Assembly: GCA_045541355.1 (NCBI GenBank)
Contig: JAZQIW010000012.1
Location: forward strand, 1-23,500
From: UMGS1387 sp045541355
GTDB lineage: Bacteria; Bacillota; Clostridia; Oscillospirales; CAG-382
Direction of reading: 5' to 3'
Length of the DNA: 23,500 nt
Shown: in pieces, positions 13,870 to 20,024 of the stretch
Position numbering within the stretch: the first letter of the stretch is position 1
Layout of the letters: each line of letters starts with the position of its first letter
The notes under the pieces: model-generated
The model's database searches: none
Told to the model about the DNA's origin: nothing
Seen by the model: only the letters and a program-made list of their open reading frames with translations
Position numbers and translations under genes: made by a program

Positions 13870-13909
13870 TGCCCGACCACCAACAAAAACGGTCGGGCAT
13901 TTCTTTTTT
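13870..13909 (+). terminator. Strong intrinsic terminator downstream of murC
   Basis: TGCCCGACC (13870-13878) pairs perfectly with GGTCGGGCA (13891-13899) and is followed by TTTCTTTTTT. It is more than 210 bases from the murC stop. The interval holds two more hairpins (TCGGG/CCCGA and CGGGG/CCCCG, about 13776-13811) and may be an independent small RNA. Confidence 0.85.
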
Positions 13910-13961
13910 GTTTGTTCAATATCGGTTGAGCTTTTCTTACGGGAAAGGGGTTTTCTATAAC

Positions 13962-13987
13962 AAAGGACACGGTTTTCCGTGTCCTTT
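13962..13987 (-). terminator. Hairpin at the end of the SH3/M23-like gene
   Basis: AAAGGACACGG (13962-13972) and CCGTGTCCTTT (13977-13987) form a perfect 11-bp stem with a 4-base loop, starting 9 bases beyond the stop codon of the minus-strand gene. The T tail is short, so termination efficiency is uncertain. Confidence 0.65.
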
Positions 13988-13995
13988 TGATAATT

Positions 13996-14991
13996 TTACC
14001 ATGTTGTAAATACGGTTGCAGGATTTACCGCCTTTCCGTTTTTATACACCTCAAGGTGTAAATGATGTCCCGAAGCATTTCCAGTCATACCGCTGTAACC
14101 GAGCAGTTCACCCTGCTTTACTGTCCTTGTAGCAAGAGTAACTGTTCCGTCACTTCCCGAGCAAGGATATGAAAGGGATGTTTTAACGCTTGTGCCAACA
14201 CCGTTGAAGCTGCTTAGGTGACAGCACTTAATTTTGTAAACACCATCACTTGAAGTAAATTCAATATAGTTGCCGTAGCTGGAAAGCATCCTTCCGCCGC
14301 TTCTGTTTCTATATGCCTGCTTGTATACTACCGTTCCGTTTGCAGGTGCGTATACACCGACGCTTCCGCCTGTCCTATAATCGCAGTATATACCGTTTGT
14401 CTTGACAGAACTGCTTCTTGTAATACTGCCTTTAAGAGGAAATCTGAGGGTTGAAGAAACGGGGGTGGGTTTCTGTGTGCCATTTGTTGCATACGCCAGC
14501 TTATATGCTCTCTTGCCGGACTTTGCGGTATACATTACATTGTAGTTCTTGCCGCCTATGTTATAAACTGTGTCTCCGGATTCATAATATCCTGTTGTCG
14601 AGCCGCCCTTGTATTTGTAGGTTGTGACCTTGCCACCTGCAATTAATGCATTGTTGGGATTTACGCTTGCGCCGAGCAGGTCTGCTGTCTTGATGTATCC
14701 TGTCTTTCTGCCAGAGGAGGTGGGATAGCTTACCTGTGCGTAGCTTGAGTTGATTTTGTAGATATGGCAGACATCGTTCTTTGCAATGTATGCGTTGTAT
14801 GAGCTTGAGGGGTTGCTGGTGCCTCTTGTTGTGCAGGAGGAGTTCTTGTATACGTTAATCTGACCTGCGGCTGAAAATTCGCAATAAGAGGAGCTTGAGA
14901 GATTCGGGAAGCTTGCTGCCGCTGCGGCAACGCTTAAAATTGCCACGAGAATTGCAGCTACTGCGATAAATGTGATTGTTTTTCTTTTCAT
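13996..14991 (-). CDS. Secreted SH3-like/M23 (LytM-fold) protein with a degenerate zinc site
   Basis: 331 residues. A signal peptide (KRK, hydrophobic 7-25, AAAAA-S cleavage region) indicates export. Two SH3-like wall-binding segments follow (about 40-108 and 113-168). The C-terminal M23/LytM-like domain (about 183-331) has H258 (CCHLSSF) and the HLH motif at 310-312 in SGHHLHLEVYKNGKAVNP. The first zinc motif, HxxxD before the APxGTxV strand, is not visible: that region reads CDYRTGGSVGVYAPANGTVV, with neither His nor a matching Asp. It may be a noncatalytic LytM domain like regulators such as EnvC, or it may use different ligands. AAAGGA about 10 bases before ATG 14991 fixes the start. Its promoter carries a LytTR-like site. 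Confidence 0.85.
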   Translation of the reverse strand: MKRKTITFIAVAAILVAILSVAAAAASFPNLSSSSYCEFSAAGQINVYKNSSCTTRGTSNPSSSYNAYIAKNDVCHIYKINSSYAQVSYPTSSGRKTGYIKTADLLGASVNPNNALIAGGKVTTYKYKGGSTTGYYESGDTVYNIGGKNYNVMYTAKSGKRAYKLAYATNGTQKPTPVSSTLRFPLKGSITRSSSVKTNGIYCDYRTGGSVGVYAPANGTVVYKQAYRNRSGGRMLSSYGNYIEFTSSDGVYKIKCCHLSSFNGVGTSVKTSLSYPCSGSDGTVTLATRTVKQGELLGYSGMTGNASGHHLHLEVYKNGKAVNPATVFTTW

Positions 14992-15044
14992 GTTTAATAC
15001 ATCCTTTCTGTGTCGTAGTCTTGCTACGTTTTGTTTACAAGGCG

Positions 15045-15073
15045 ATTATAGAGCATGGGCAGAAATTATTCAA
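15045..15073 (-). promoter_or_regulatory. Promoter of the SH3/M23-like gene
   Basis: On the minus strand TTGAAT (15068-15073), 17 bases, perfect TATAAT (15045-15050), giving a leader of about 45 bases before ATG 14991. Confidence 0.8.
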
Positions 15074-15085
15074 TGGGATTTGCGC

Positions 15086-15119
15086 GAACTGTCATTTTGG
15101 ATGCCTGAACTGTCATTTT
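15086..15119 (-). promoter_or_regulatory. LytTR-type response-regulator binding site (direct repeat)
   Basis: Two identical 13-base units, GAACTGTCATTTT on the plus strand, at 15086-15098 and 15107-15119, exactly 21 bases apart. Read on the minus strand each contains ACAGTTC. The distal ACAGTTCAG fits the LytTR half-site consensus fully; the proximal ACAGTTCGC differs only at the last position. Nine-base repeats separated by 12 bases, just upstream of the -35 box, is the classic AgrA/LytR-type layout. Confidence 0.65.
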
Positions 15120-15187
15120 TTTGGTTTTTTGGGGTGAAAACCCCACGTATATAAATTCGGAACAGATTGATTTCTGTGTTTTTGATA

Positions 15188-15216
15188 TTGACAAATAGAA
15201 TAAACTTTGATATAAT
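15188..15216 (+). promoter_or_regulatory. Consensus promoter of the tRNA unit
   Basis: Perfect TTGACA (15188-15193), 17 bases, perfect TATAAT (15211-15216). The 93-bp repeat begins about 20 bases downstream, so the broken and the intact tRNA-Pro would lie on one transcript. Confidence 0.9.
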
Positions 15217-15235
15217 AACACCGTTGTAAAAAAGT

Positions 15236-15328
15236 GGCGACTATATTTTTGTCAGGGCAAACGAAACCTTTTTCAATAAACAATTTAATATCGAGGTGTA
15301 GCGCAGCCCATAGCGTGCTTGTTTCGGG
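15236..15328 (+). repeat. 93-bp direct repeat, copy 1 (leader plus tRNA-Pro 5' half)
   Basis: Matches 15427-15519 at a 191-base offset with about five mismatches: one in the leader, and CCCA in place of TTGG in the D-loop. It covers the 56-base leader and the tRNA-Pro 5' part through the anticodon, then diverges abruptly. Confidence 0.93.
15292..15328 (+). pseudogene. Truncated tRNA-Pro (5' part only)
   Basis: The first 37 bases of tRNA-Pro are present, through the anticodon CGG, then the sequence changes to CTACGAAGACGAG and no T-arm or acceptor 3' strand follows. The D-loop GG is also lost. It cannot fold as a tRNA. Confidence 0.88.
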
Positions 15329-15426
15329 CTACGAAGACGAGCTTCTGCCGAGTAGGGCAGAATAAAGCGAGGCGCAGTAGGGCAAAAATAACGAGCCGAA
15401 AGGCGTAGACTTGTTCAAGCCGAAGC

Positions 15427-15519
15427 GGCGACTATATTTTTGTCAGGGCAAACGAAACCTTTTTCAACAAACAATTTAATATCGAGGTGTAGCGCAGTTG
15501 GTAGCGTGCTTGTTTCGGG
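15427..15519 (+). repeat. 93-bp direct repeat, copy 2
   Basis: The second copy contains the intact 5' half of the functional tRNA-Pro. Between the copies lie 98 bases unlike anything else in the window, with a TTCTGCC/GGGCAGAA hairpin and repeated AGTAGGGCA. Confidence 0.93.
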
Positions 15520-15558
15520 TGCAAGAGGCCGTGGGTTCGAGTCCCACCACTTCGACCA
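15483..15558 (+). tRNA. tRNA-Pro (anticodon CGG)
   Basis: 76 bases with encoded CCA. Acceptor CGAGGTG pairs with CACTTCG. The anticodon arm is CTTGT-TTCGGGT-GCAAG, giving anticodon CGG. The T-arm GTGGG-TTCGAGT-CCCAC is standard. It reads CCG codons. Confidence 0.97.
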
Positions 15559-15585
15559 ACAGGTCAGGTCAATATCCTGACCTGT
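15559..15585 (+). repeat. Hairpin between tRNA-Pro and tRNA-Leu
   Basis: ACAGGTCAGG and CCTGACCTGT form a perfect 10-bp stem immediately after the CCA of tRNA-Pro. No T-run follows, so it is more likely a processing signal for RNase cleavage of the dicistronic precursor than a terminator. Confidence 0.75.
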
Positions 15586-15595
15586 ATAAGCATTT

Positions 15596-15679
15596 GCGGG
15601 CGTGGCGGAATTGGCAGACGCGCCAGACTTAGGATCTGGTGTCTACGACGTGGGGGTTCGAGGCCTCTCGCCCGCACCA
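15596..15679 (+). tRNA. tRNA-Leu (anticodon TAG)
   Basis: 84 bases with a long variable arm and encoded CCA. Acceptor GCGGGCG pairs with CGCCCGC. The anticodon arm is CCAGA-CTTAGGA-TCTGG, giving anticodon TAG. The T-stem GGGGG/CCTCT relies on two G-T pairs, and position 60 of the T-loop is G instead of a pyrimidine, mildly unusual. Confidence 0.95.
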
Positions 15680-15687
15680 AAGAAAAT

Positions 15688-15719
15688 ATCCTGTCGACTT
15701 TTGTCGATGGGATTTTTTT
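15688..15719 (+). terminator. Intrinsic terminator of the tRNA unit
   Basis: ATCCTGTCGAC (15688-15698), loop TTTT, GTCGATGGGAT (15703-15713), then T's: an 11-bp stem with two wobble pairs. Confidence 0.9.
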
Positions 15720-15946
15720 GTATTATTCGTTTTTCGTTATTCAATATTCATCATTCCTTTGACAGGCTTTTCAATGAATAATGAAATCGCTTTGCTGATG
15801 AATAATTTGGCGGAGTTTTTTGTAAAATTGCATAAGCTTTTAATCCGTATCACCTTCAAAAATATTTCCAAACTTTAAACAAACCGCCTTTTGAGCTCAG
15901 TTTTAGATACAATTCGTTAAAAAACATCAAACCTTGTTCAAAATCG
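15720..15946 (+). other. AT-rich intergenic stretch, no gene
   Basis: Contains several ATTATTCAT/ATGAATAAT-type words in both orientations, similar to the AT-rich stretch at 11840-11880, and no coding signal: the open frame from 15639 starts inside tRNA-Leu and has no family features. The paaK promoter begins at its right edge. Confidence 0.6.
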
Positions 15947-15975
15947 TTGACTTCAGCACTTTATTTTGGTAAAAT
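15947..15975 (+). promoter_or_regulatory. Promoter of paaK
   Basis: TTGACT (15947-15952), 17 bases, TAAAAT (15970-15975), about 45 bases upstream of ATG 16022. Confidence 0.78.
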
Positions 15976-16021
15976 GTATTCAATAAAAATGAAACTCTCA
16001 GAAAAGAAGGCGAATAAAACA

Positions 16022-17329
16022 ATGGAAAAGCGTTATTACCAAAAAGAAATTGAAACCATGCCCGTTGAGGAGATTAAAAAGCTCCAAAGCGAAAAGCTGG
16101 TAAAGCAGGTAAAGCACGTTTACGAAAACGTTGAATATTACCGCAACCTCATGGACGAAAAGGGCGTAAAGCCCGAGGACATCAAGGGAATTGAAGATTT
16201 GCACAAGCTTCCTTTTCTCACAAAGGCTGACCTTCGTGATGCTTACCCCTACGGACTTCTTGCAAAGCCTCTCAGTGAGTGCGTAAGAATCCAGTCCACC
16301 TCGGGTACAACGGGAAGAAGAGTTATTGCATTCTATACACAGCATGATATTGACCTTTGGGAGGACTGCTGCGCAAGAGCAATCGTTGCAGTAGGCGGCA
16401 GTGAAAAAGACGTTTGTCAGGTAGCATACGGCTACGGCCTTTTCACGGGCGGCCCGGGTCTTAACGGCGGCTCTCACAAGGTAGGCTGTCTTACTCTTCC
16501 CATGTCATCAGGTAACACGGAAAGACAAATTCAGTTTATGATGGACCTTTCGGCAACAATCATCTGCTGTACTCCTTCATATGCTGCATACATCGGCGAA
16601 ACTCTCAAGGAGCAAGGCTATACCCCCGACCAGATACCCCTAAAGGCAGGTATCTTCGGAGCTGAGGCATGGACCGAGGAAATGAGACAGAATATTCAGG
16701 AAACCCTCGGCATTAAGGCATATGACATCTACGGCCTTACAGAAACAAGCGGCCCCGGCGTATCCTTTGAATGTGAAGAACAAACAGGTATGCACATTAA
16801 TGAAGACCACTTCCTTGCAGAAATCATCGACCCTGACACAGGCGAGGTTCTTCCCGAGGGAGAAAAGGGTGAGCTTGTATTCACGGCTCTCGACAAGGAA
16901 GCCTTCCCGCTTCTCAGATACAGAACACGCGACATCTGCGTGCTTTCCAGAAAGCCCTGCTCCTGCGGCAGAACACACATCAAGATGTCAAAGCCCATGG
17001 GCAGAAGTGACGACATGATGATAATCCGCGGTGTCAACGTATTCCCCAGCCAGATTGAAACGGTTCTTCTTCAGGAAGGCTATCAGCCCAACTACCAGAT
17101 TATCGTTGACAGAAAGAACAACACCGACACCTTTGACGTTAATGTTGAAATGAATCCCGACCAGTTTACAGATACCGTCGGCGGCGTAACGGCTCTTGAA
17201 AAGAGTCTTGCAAATGCCCTCAAGACAATGCTCGGTATCAATCCTTCCGTTCATCTCGTACCCCCCAAGAGCATCGCAAGAAGCGAAGGCAAGGCAGTAA
17301 GAGTTATCGACAAGAGAAAGCTTGTATAA
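16022..17329 (+). CDS. paaK: Phenylacetate--CoA ligase family protein
   Basis: 435 residues, the size of anaerobic PaaK/indoleacetate-CoA ligases in the ANL superfamily, which activate aryl acids through an acyl-adenylate. The P-loop STSGTTG is at 92-98, GAEAWTEEMR near 214-222, the YGLTETSG adenylate-binding motif at 237-244, YRTRDI in the hinge region, and GRSDDMMIIRGVNVFPSQIE at the C-terminal domain entry. A CSCGRTH cysteine segment is typical of the clade. ATG 16022 yields an N-terminus (YYQKEIETMPVEEIKKLQ) like other members; GAAGG lies about 11 bases upstream, so the longer ATG 15989 is less likely but not excluded. It is followed 12 bases later by a double-ACT protein, the usual partner. 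The substrate may be phenylacetate, indoleacetate or another aryl acid from amino-acid fermentation. Confidence 0.93.
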   Translation: MEKRYYQKEIETMPVEEIKKLQSEKLVKQVKHVYENVEYYRNLMDEKGVKPEDIKGIEDLHKLPFLTKADLRDAYPYGLLAKPLSECVRIQSTSGTTGRRVIAFYTQHDIDLWEDCCARAIVAVGGSEKDVCQVAYGYGLFTGGPGLNGGSHKVGCLTLPMSSGNTERQIQFMMDLSATIICCTPSYAAYIGETLKEQGYTPDQIPLKAGIFGAEAWTEEMRQNIQETLGIKAYDIYGLTETSGPGVSFECEEQTGMHINEDHFLAEIIDPDTGEVLPEGEKGELVFTALDKEAFPLLRYRTRDICVLSRKPCSCGRTHIKMSKPMGRSDDMMIIRGVNVFPSQIETVLLQEGYQPNYQIIVDRKNNTDTFDVNVEMNPDQFTDTVGGVTALEKSLANALKTMLGINPSVHLVPPKSIARSEGKAVRVIDKRKLV

Positions 17330-17341
17330 GGAGGAATAGAA

Positions 17342-17773
17342 ATGTCTCTTAAGCAGTTAACAATATTCGTTGAAAACAAGCAGGGCACCCTTGTAAAAAT
17401 TACAGATGCCCTTGCAAAGAATGATGTAAATATCCGCGCGCTTTCAATCGCCGACACACAGGATTTCGGAATCTTGCGCCTTATTGTAACAGACTATGAA
17501 AAGGCGGAAAAAACCCTCATGGACGCAGGCTTCCTTGTTAAGTGTACAGAGGTAGTGGGTGTAAAGATAGGCGATGCACCGGGCAAGCTTTCCACGGCAC
17601 TTGACGTTCTTGACAAGGCTGACATAAACATGGAATATCTCTATGCATTCATGTCAAGAACAGAAAAGCACGCATATGTGGTACTCAGAGTTGCAGACAA
17701 CGCCCATGCGGAAAGAGCACTCGAGGATGCAGGCTTCCATCTCATCTCCGATGCCGATGTGTGCAAGCTTTAA
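17342..17773 (+). CDS. Double ACT-domain amino-acid-binding protein
   Basis: 143 residues made of two ACT domains: LKQLTIFVENKQGTLVKITDALAKNDVNIRALSIADTQDFGILRLIV at 3-49 and a second from about residue 70 (VVGVKIGDAPGKLSTALDVLDKADINMEYLYAF). It has no catalytic domain. ACT domains bind amino acids and serve as sensors. The persistent pairing with paaK in Firmicutes suggests it senses an aromatic amino acid or modulates the ligase (inference). AAGGAGG about 7 bases upstream fixes the start. A terminator at 17782 closes the operon. Confidence 0.93.
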   Translation: MSLKQLTIFVENKQGTLVKITDALAKNDVNIRALSIADTQDFGILRLIVTDYEKAEKTLMDAGFLVKCTEVVGVKIGDAPGKLSTALDVLDKADINMEYLYAFMSRTEKHAYVVLRVADNAHAERALEDAGFHLISDADVCKL

Positions 17774-17781
17774 ATCACAAG

Positions 17782-17809
17782 AAAAGCACCCGAAATAGTG
17801 CTTTTAGTC
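17782..17809 (+). terminator. Terminator of the paaK-ACT operon
   Basis: AAAAGCAC (17782-17789) with GTGCTTTT (17798-17805), 8 bases after the stop. The T tail is only four long, so it is moderate. Confidence 0.7.
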
Positions 17810-17832
17810 TGTAACAAAACCCCATTACAAAA

Positions 17833-17864
17833 ATTCTTTGCGTTGCTTTCTTATAAGAAAGCGA
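17833..17864 (+). repeat. Dispersed hairpin repeat, copy 3 (perfect palindrome)
   Basis: TTCTTTGCG followed by the perfect 18-base palindrome GCTTTCTTATAAGAAAGC (17845-17862) and GA. Same unit as the copy at 50-87. It begins a series of closely packed hairpins. Confidence 0.6.
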
Positions 17865-17872
17865 CCGAGTTT

Positions 17873-18002
17873 CCAAAGGCGAGAAGCCTTTGGTCGCTGT
17901 CCGCAGACAGCGAAATCCCCTGTGCTTCCAACAGCGCAGGAAAGGTGAATTTTTTCCCCCTCAAAGGGCAAAAAAGAGGAAAACCCTCGCCGGGGGTTTT
18001 CC
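17873..18002 (+). repeat. Cluster of consecutive hairpins
   Basis: In order: CCAAAGGC/GCCTTTGG (17873-17893), TCGCTGTC/GACAGCGA (17894-17913), CCTGTGC/GCGCAGG (17919-17940), a T6CCC/GGGcA6 stem near 17951-17976, and AGGAAAACCC/GGGGTTTTCCT (about 17977-18002). Stems follow each other with almost no spacing. No reading frame here looks real; the DNA is either a complex repeat element or a structured RNA. Confidence 0.65.
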
Positions 18003-18034
18003 TGAAAAGATAGAAAAACTTTATCGACAGTCTG

Positions 18035-18060
18035 AAAGCACCCAAAAGGGTGCTTTTCTT
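18035..18060 (+). terminator. Plus-strand intrinsic terminator
   Basis: AAAGCACCC (18035-18043), loop AAAA, GGGTGCTTT (18048-18056), then TTCTT. It would end any transcript crossing the hairpin cluster from the left. Confidence 0.75.
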
Positions 18061-18073
18061 TCCCATAAAACAC

Positions 18074-18102
18074 AGAAACCCTGCCTCGGCAGGGTTTCTT
18101 TT
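18074..18102 (-). terminator. Terminator hairpin downstream of the nagA-like gene, possibly bidirectional
   Basis: AGAAACCCTGC (18074-18084), loop CTCG, GCAGGGTTTCT (18089-18099). It sits 12 bases after the minus-strand stop at 18114; T-rich sequence lies on both sides, so it may serve either strand. Confidence 0.72.
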
Positions 18103-18113
18103 ATCAATATTCA

Positions 18114-19250
18114 TTACTTTGCAAAAACCTTGAGAATGTTTATGTCGTCATCAAACACTACAATGTCTGCATCAAAGCCTACCTTTAACAGTCCCTTGTT
18201 CTTTGCACCGATAACCTCGGCGGGTACCTTTGTCATCATGTAAACAGCATCCACAACCGAAACACCCACATCCTTTGTGAGAACACGGATAAGCCTGTCT
18301 GCCGTCGCAATTGAGCCTGCAAAGGCACTTCTGTCCTCAAGCTTGCATACGCCGTCTTCTATGATAAAGCGTGTGCCGAGAGTTTCGCCTCTTTCAACAT
18401 CCAAGCCTGCAATTGCAAGGCTGTCTGTGATAAGACATACTCTGTCTCTTCCCTTAATCTTGAGTATAAGCCTTATAAGCTCCGGCGGAAGATGCTTTCC
18501 GTCGGCAATAATCTCAACGTACATATCGTCATTGAGGTACGCCGACTCAATTACACCAAGCCTTCTGAAGCCATGGTCACGCGTGATGGTGGAGGTGCAG
18601 GAATAGAGGTGTGTTACCAGCCTGCAGCCGTTTTCAAAGGCACGCTGCATATCTGAATATACGGCATCCGTATGACCTGCTGACGGTACTACCCCCGCCT
18701 CTCTCAGAGCCTTCGCGAAGGAGCCGTCAACATCGTTCTCGGGTGCATATGACCATCTTGCAATATATGCCGCCTTTTCCTTAAGAAGCGGCTCATAGTC
18801 CTGCCTTACGGGAGGCGTAATGGCATCGGGACACTGCCCGCCGACCTGCTTTGCCGAAAGATACGGGCCTTCCATGTGAACGCCGAGAAGCGTTCCCTTG
18901 AGAGACGGGCTTTCAAGTGCCTTTTCCATTTCGTAAACGGCATTCTTCATAACACTGAAGGGTGCTGCCGAAATTGTGGGGCAGATGCTTGTTGTGCCAT
19001 GCTCAAAGTGGAAGTTTGCCGCCATTACTATATCCTCGGCGCTGCCTGCAAATTCATGTCCGCCTGCCCCGTGGGTATGGATATCAATAAAGCCGGGGGC
19101 TACGTACTTTCCCGAAAAATCATAGGTCTCAGATGCCTTTTTCTCCTCGTTTGAAACCTCAAGGATTTTTCCGTTTTCAACATAGATATATCCGTCAAAA
19201 AGACTGTCTGTAAGGACAATTCTGTCACTCTTTATTCTTATCATAGCCAT
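18114..19250 (-). CDS. nagA: NagA-like N-acetylglucosamine-6-phosphate deacetylase, divergent clade
   Basis: 378 residues, amidohydrolase superfamily. Expected metal and catalytic residues are present: H58 and H60 (DIHTHG), E127 (HMEGPY), H193 (SAGHTD), H214, H253 and catalytic Asp276 (LITDSLAI). The usual THLFNAM segment is replaced by THLYSCTSTITRDHGFRRLGVIESAYL (213-239), which places it in a distinct branch. The reaction expected is removal of acetate from GlcNAc-6-P or a close analogue in the cytoplasm. The ATG overlaps the NagB-like stop (TAATG), and no SD is evident, so translation is coupled. It is the last gene of the operon that begins with two Gfo/Idh oxidoreductases. Substrate identity is less certain than the fold. 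Confidence 0.88.
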   Translation of the reverse strand: MAMIRIKSDRIVLTDSLFDGYIYVENGKILEVSNEEKKASETYDFSGKYVAPGFIDIHTHGAGGHEFAGSAEDIVMAANFHFEHGTTSICPTISAAPFSVMKNAVYEMEKALESPSLKGTLLGVHMEGPYLSAKQVGGQCPDAITPPVRQDYEPLLKEKAAYIARWSYAPENDVDGSFAKALREAGVVPSAGHTDAVYSDMQRAFENGCRLVTHLYSCTSTITRDHGFRRLGVIESAYLNDDMYVEIIADGKHLPPELIRLILKIKGRDRVCLITDSLAIAGLDVERGETLGTRFIIEDGVCKLEDRSAFAGSIATADRLIRVLTKDVGVSVVDAVYMMTKVPAEVIGAKNKGLLKVGFDADIVVFDDDINILKVFAK

Positions 19251-20005
19251 TAAAGAAGTGCCGAGGAATCGCCGTCAAGATAGAGAATTGCCTCGGGATG
19301 ATTTCTGAGCGCTGTTGCAGGACACTCGGTGGAAATTTCACCCTCAAGCGTTCTCTTTACAGCATTTGCCTTTGTCTTTGCGGGAACTATGCAGAAGGCA
19401 TAGGGTGCCTTCATAAGAGTGGGACAGGTAAGTGTTATTGCATGGGTGGGAACAAGGTCAATAGATGCAAAGCAGCCATCGTTAACCTGCTGATTTCTGC
19501 AAATCTCGTCAAGCTTTACGGGCTTTGCAATCTTTGTGTCATTGAAATCTGCAACAGGCGGGTCGTTGAATGCAATATGACCGTTCTCACCGATACCCAT
19601 AACAACAATGTCTGTGGGATTTGCCGCAAGAAGTGCGCCGTATCTTTCACACTCGGCCTCGGGGTCGGTTGCCGTACAGTCAATAAGGTTTACACTCTTG
19701 AAGGGCACCTTGCCGAAAATGTGCTCAACAAGGAAATTGCCGAAGCCCTGGGGTGCATCCTTCGAAAGACCTATGTATTCATCCATATGGTATGCGTTTA
19801 TCCTATTCCATTCAATGTCTGAATTTACAAGGGATTCAAGAACATCGTTCTGACTGGGAGCTGCGGCGAAAATCATGTTGATTTCTTCCTTTTCGGAAAG
19901 GAGCTCAACTATTTTATCGTGAATGTCCTTTGCCGCAGCAAGTCCCATCTCACTTCTTGTGGGAAAAATCTTGACATCAAGATTATCTACCTTCATTGTT
20001 TTCAT
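19250..20005 (-). CDS. nagB: NagB-like glucosamine-6-phosphate deaminase/isomerase, divergent
   Basis: 251 residues of the NagB/6-phosphogluconolactonase fold. Catalytic motifs remain: HMDEYIGL (Asp75, Glu76) and GIGENGHIAFNDPP (His143). The phosphate-binding loop, normally LATGSTP, reads FAAAPSQND (46-54), an obvious departure near the sugar-phosphate site. It would convert glucosamine-6-P to fructose-6-P and ammonia, or act on a related amino-sugar phosphate. GGAG about 10 bases before ATG 20005 sets the start (a second ATG is at 19996). It lies 19 bases after the upstream oxidoreductase and overlaps the NagA-like gene by one base. Confidence 0.88.
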   Translation of the reverse strand: MKTMKVDNLDVKIFPTRSEMGLAAAKDIHDKIVELLSEKEEINMIFAAAPSQNDVLESLVNSDIEWNRINAYHMDEYIGLSKDAPQGFGNFLVEHIFGKVPFKSVNLIDCTATDPEAECERYGALLAANPTDIVVMGIGENGHIAFNDPPVADFNDTKIAKPVKLDEICRNQQVNDGCFASIDLVPTHAITLTCPTLMKAPYAFCIVPAKTKANAVKRTLEGEISTECPATALRNHPEAILYLDGDSSALL

Positions 20006-20024
20006 TTGAAGTATCTCCTGTTCT

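Noticed and set aside
15292..15367. A second functional tRNA-Pro
   Set aside because: Only the 5' half is present; no T-arm, no acceptor 3' strand, and the D-loop is altered.
15639..15878. Small plus-strand open frame after tRNA-Leu
   Set aside because: It begins within the tRNA, crosses the terminator, and has no SD or recognisable features.
17825..18243. Open frames across the hairpin cluster between the ACT gene and nagA (several on both strands)
   Set aside because: They read through palindromes, are low-complexity, and lack ribosome binding sites.
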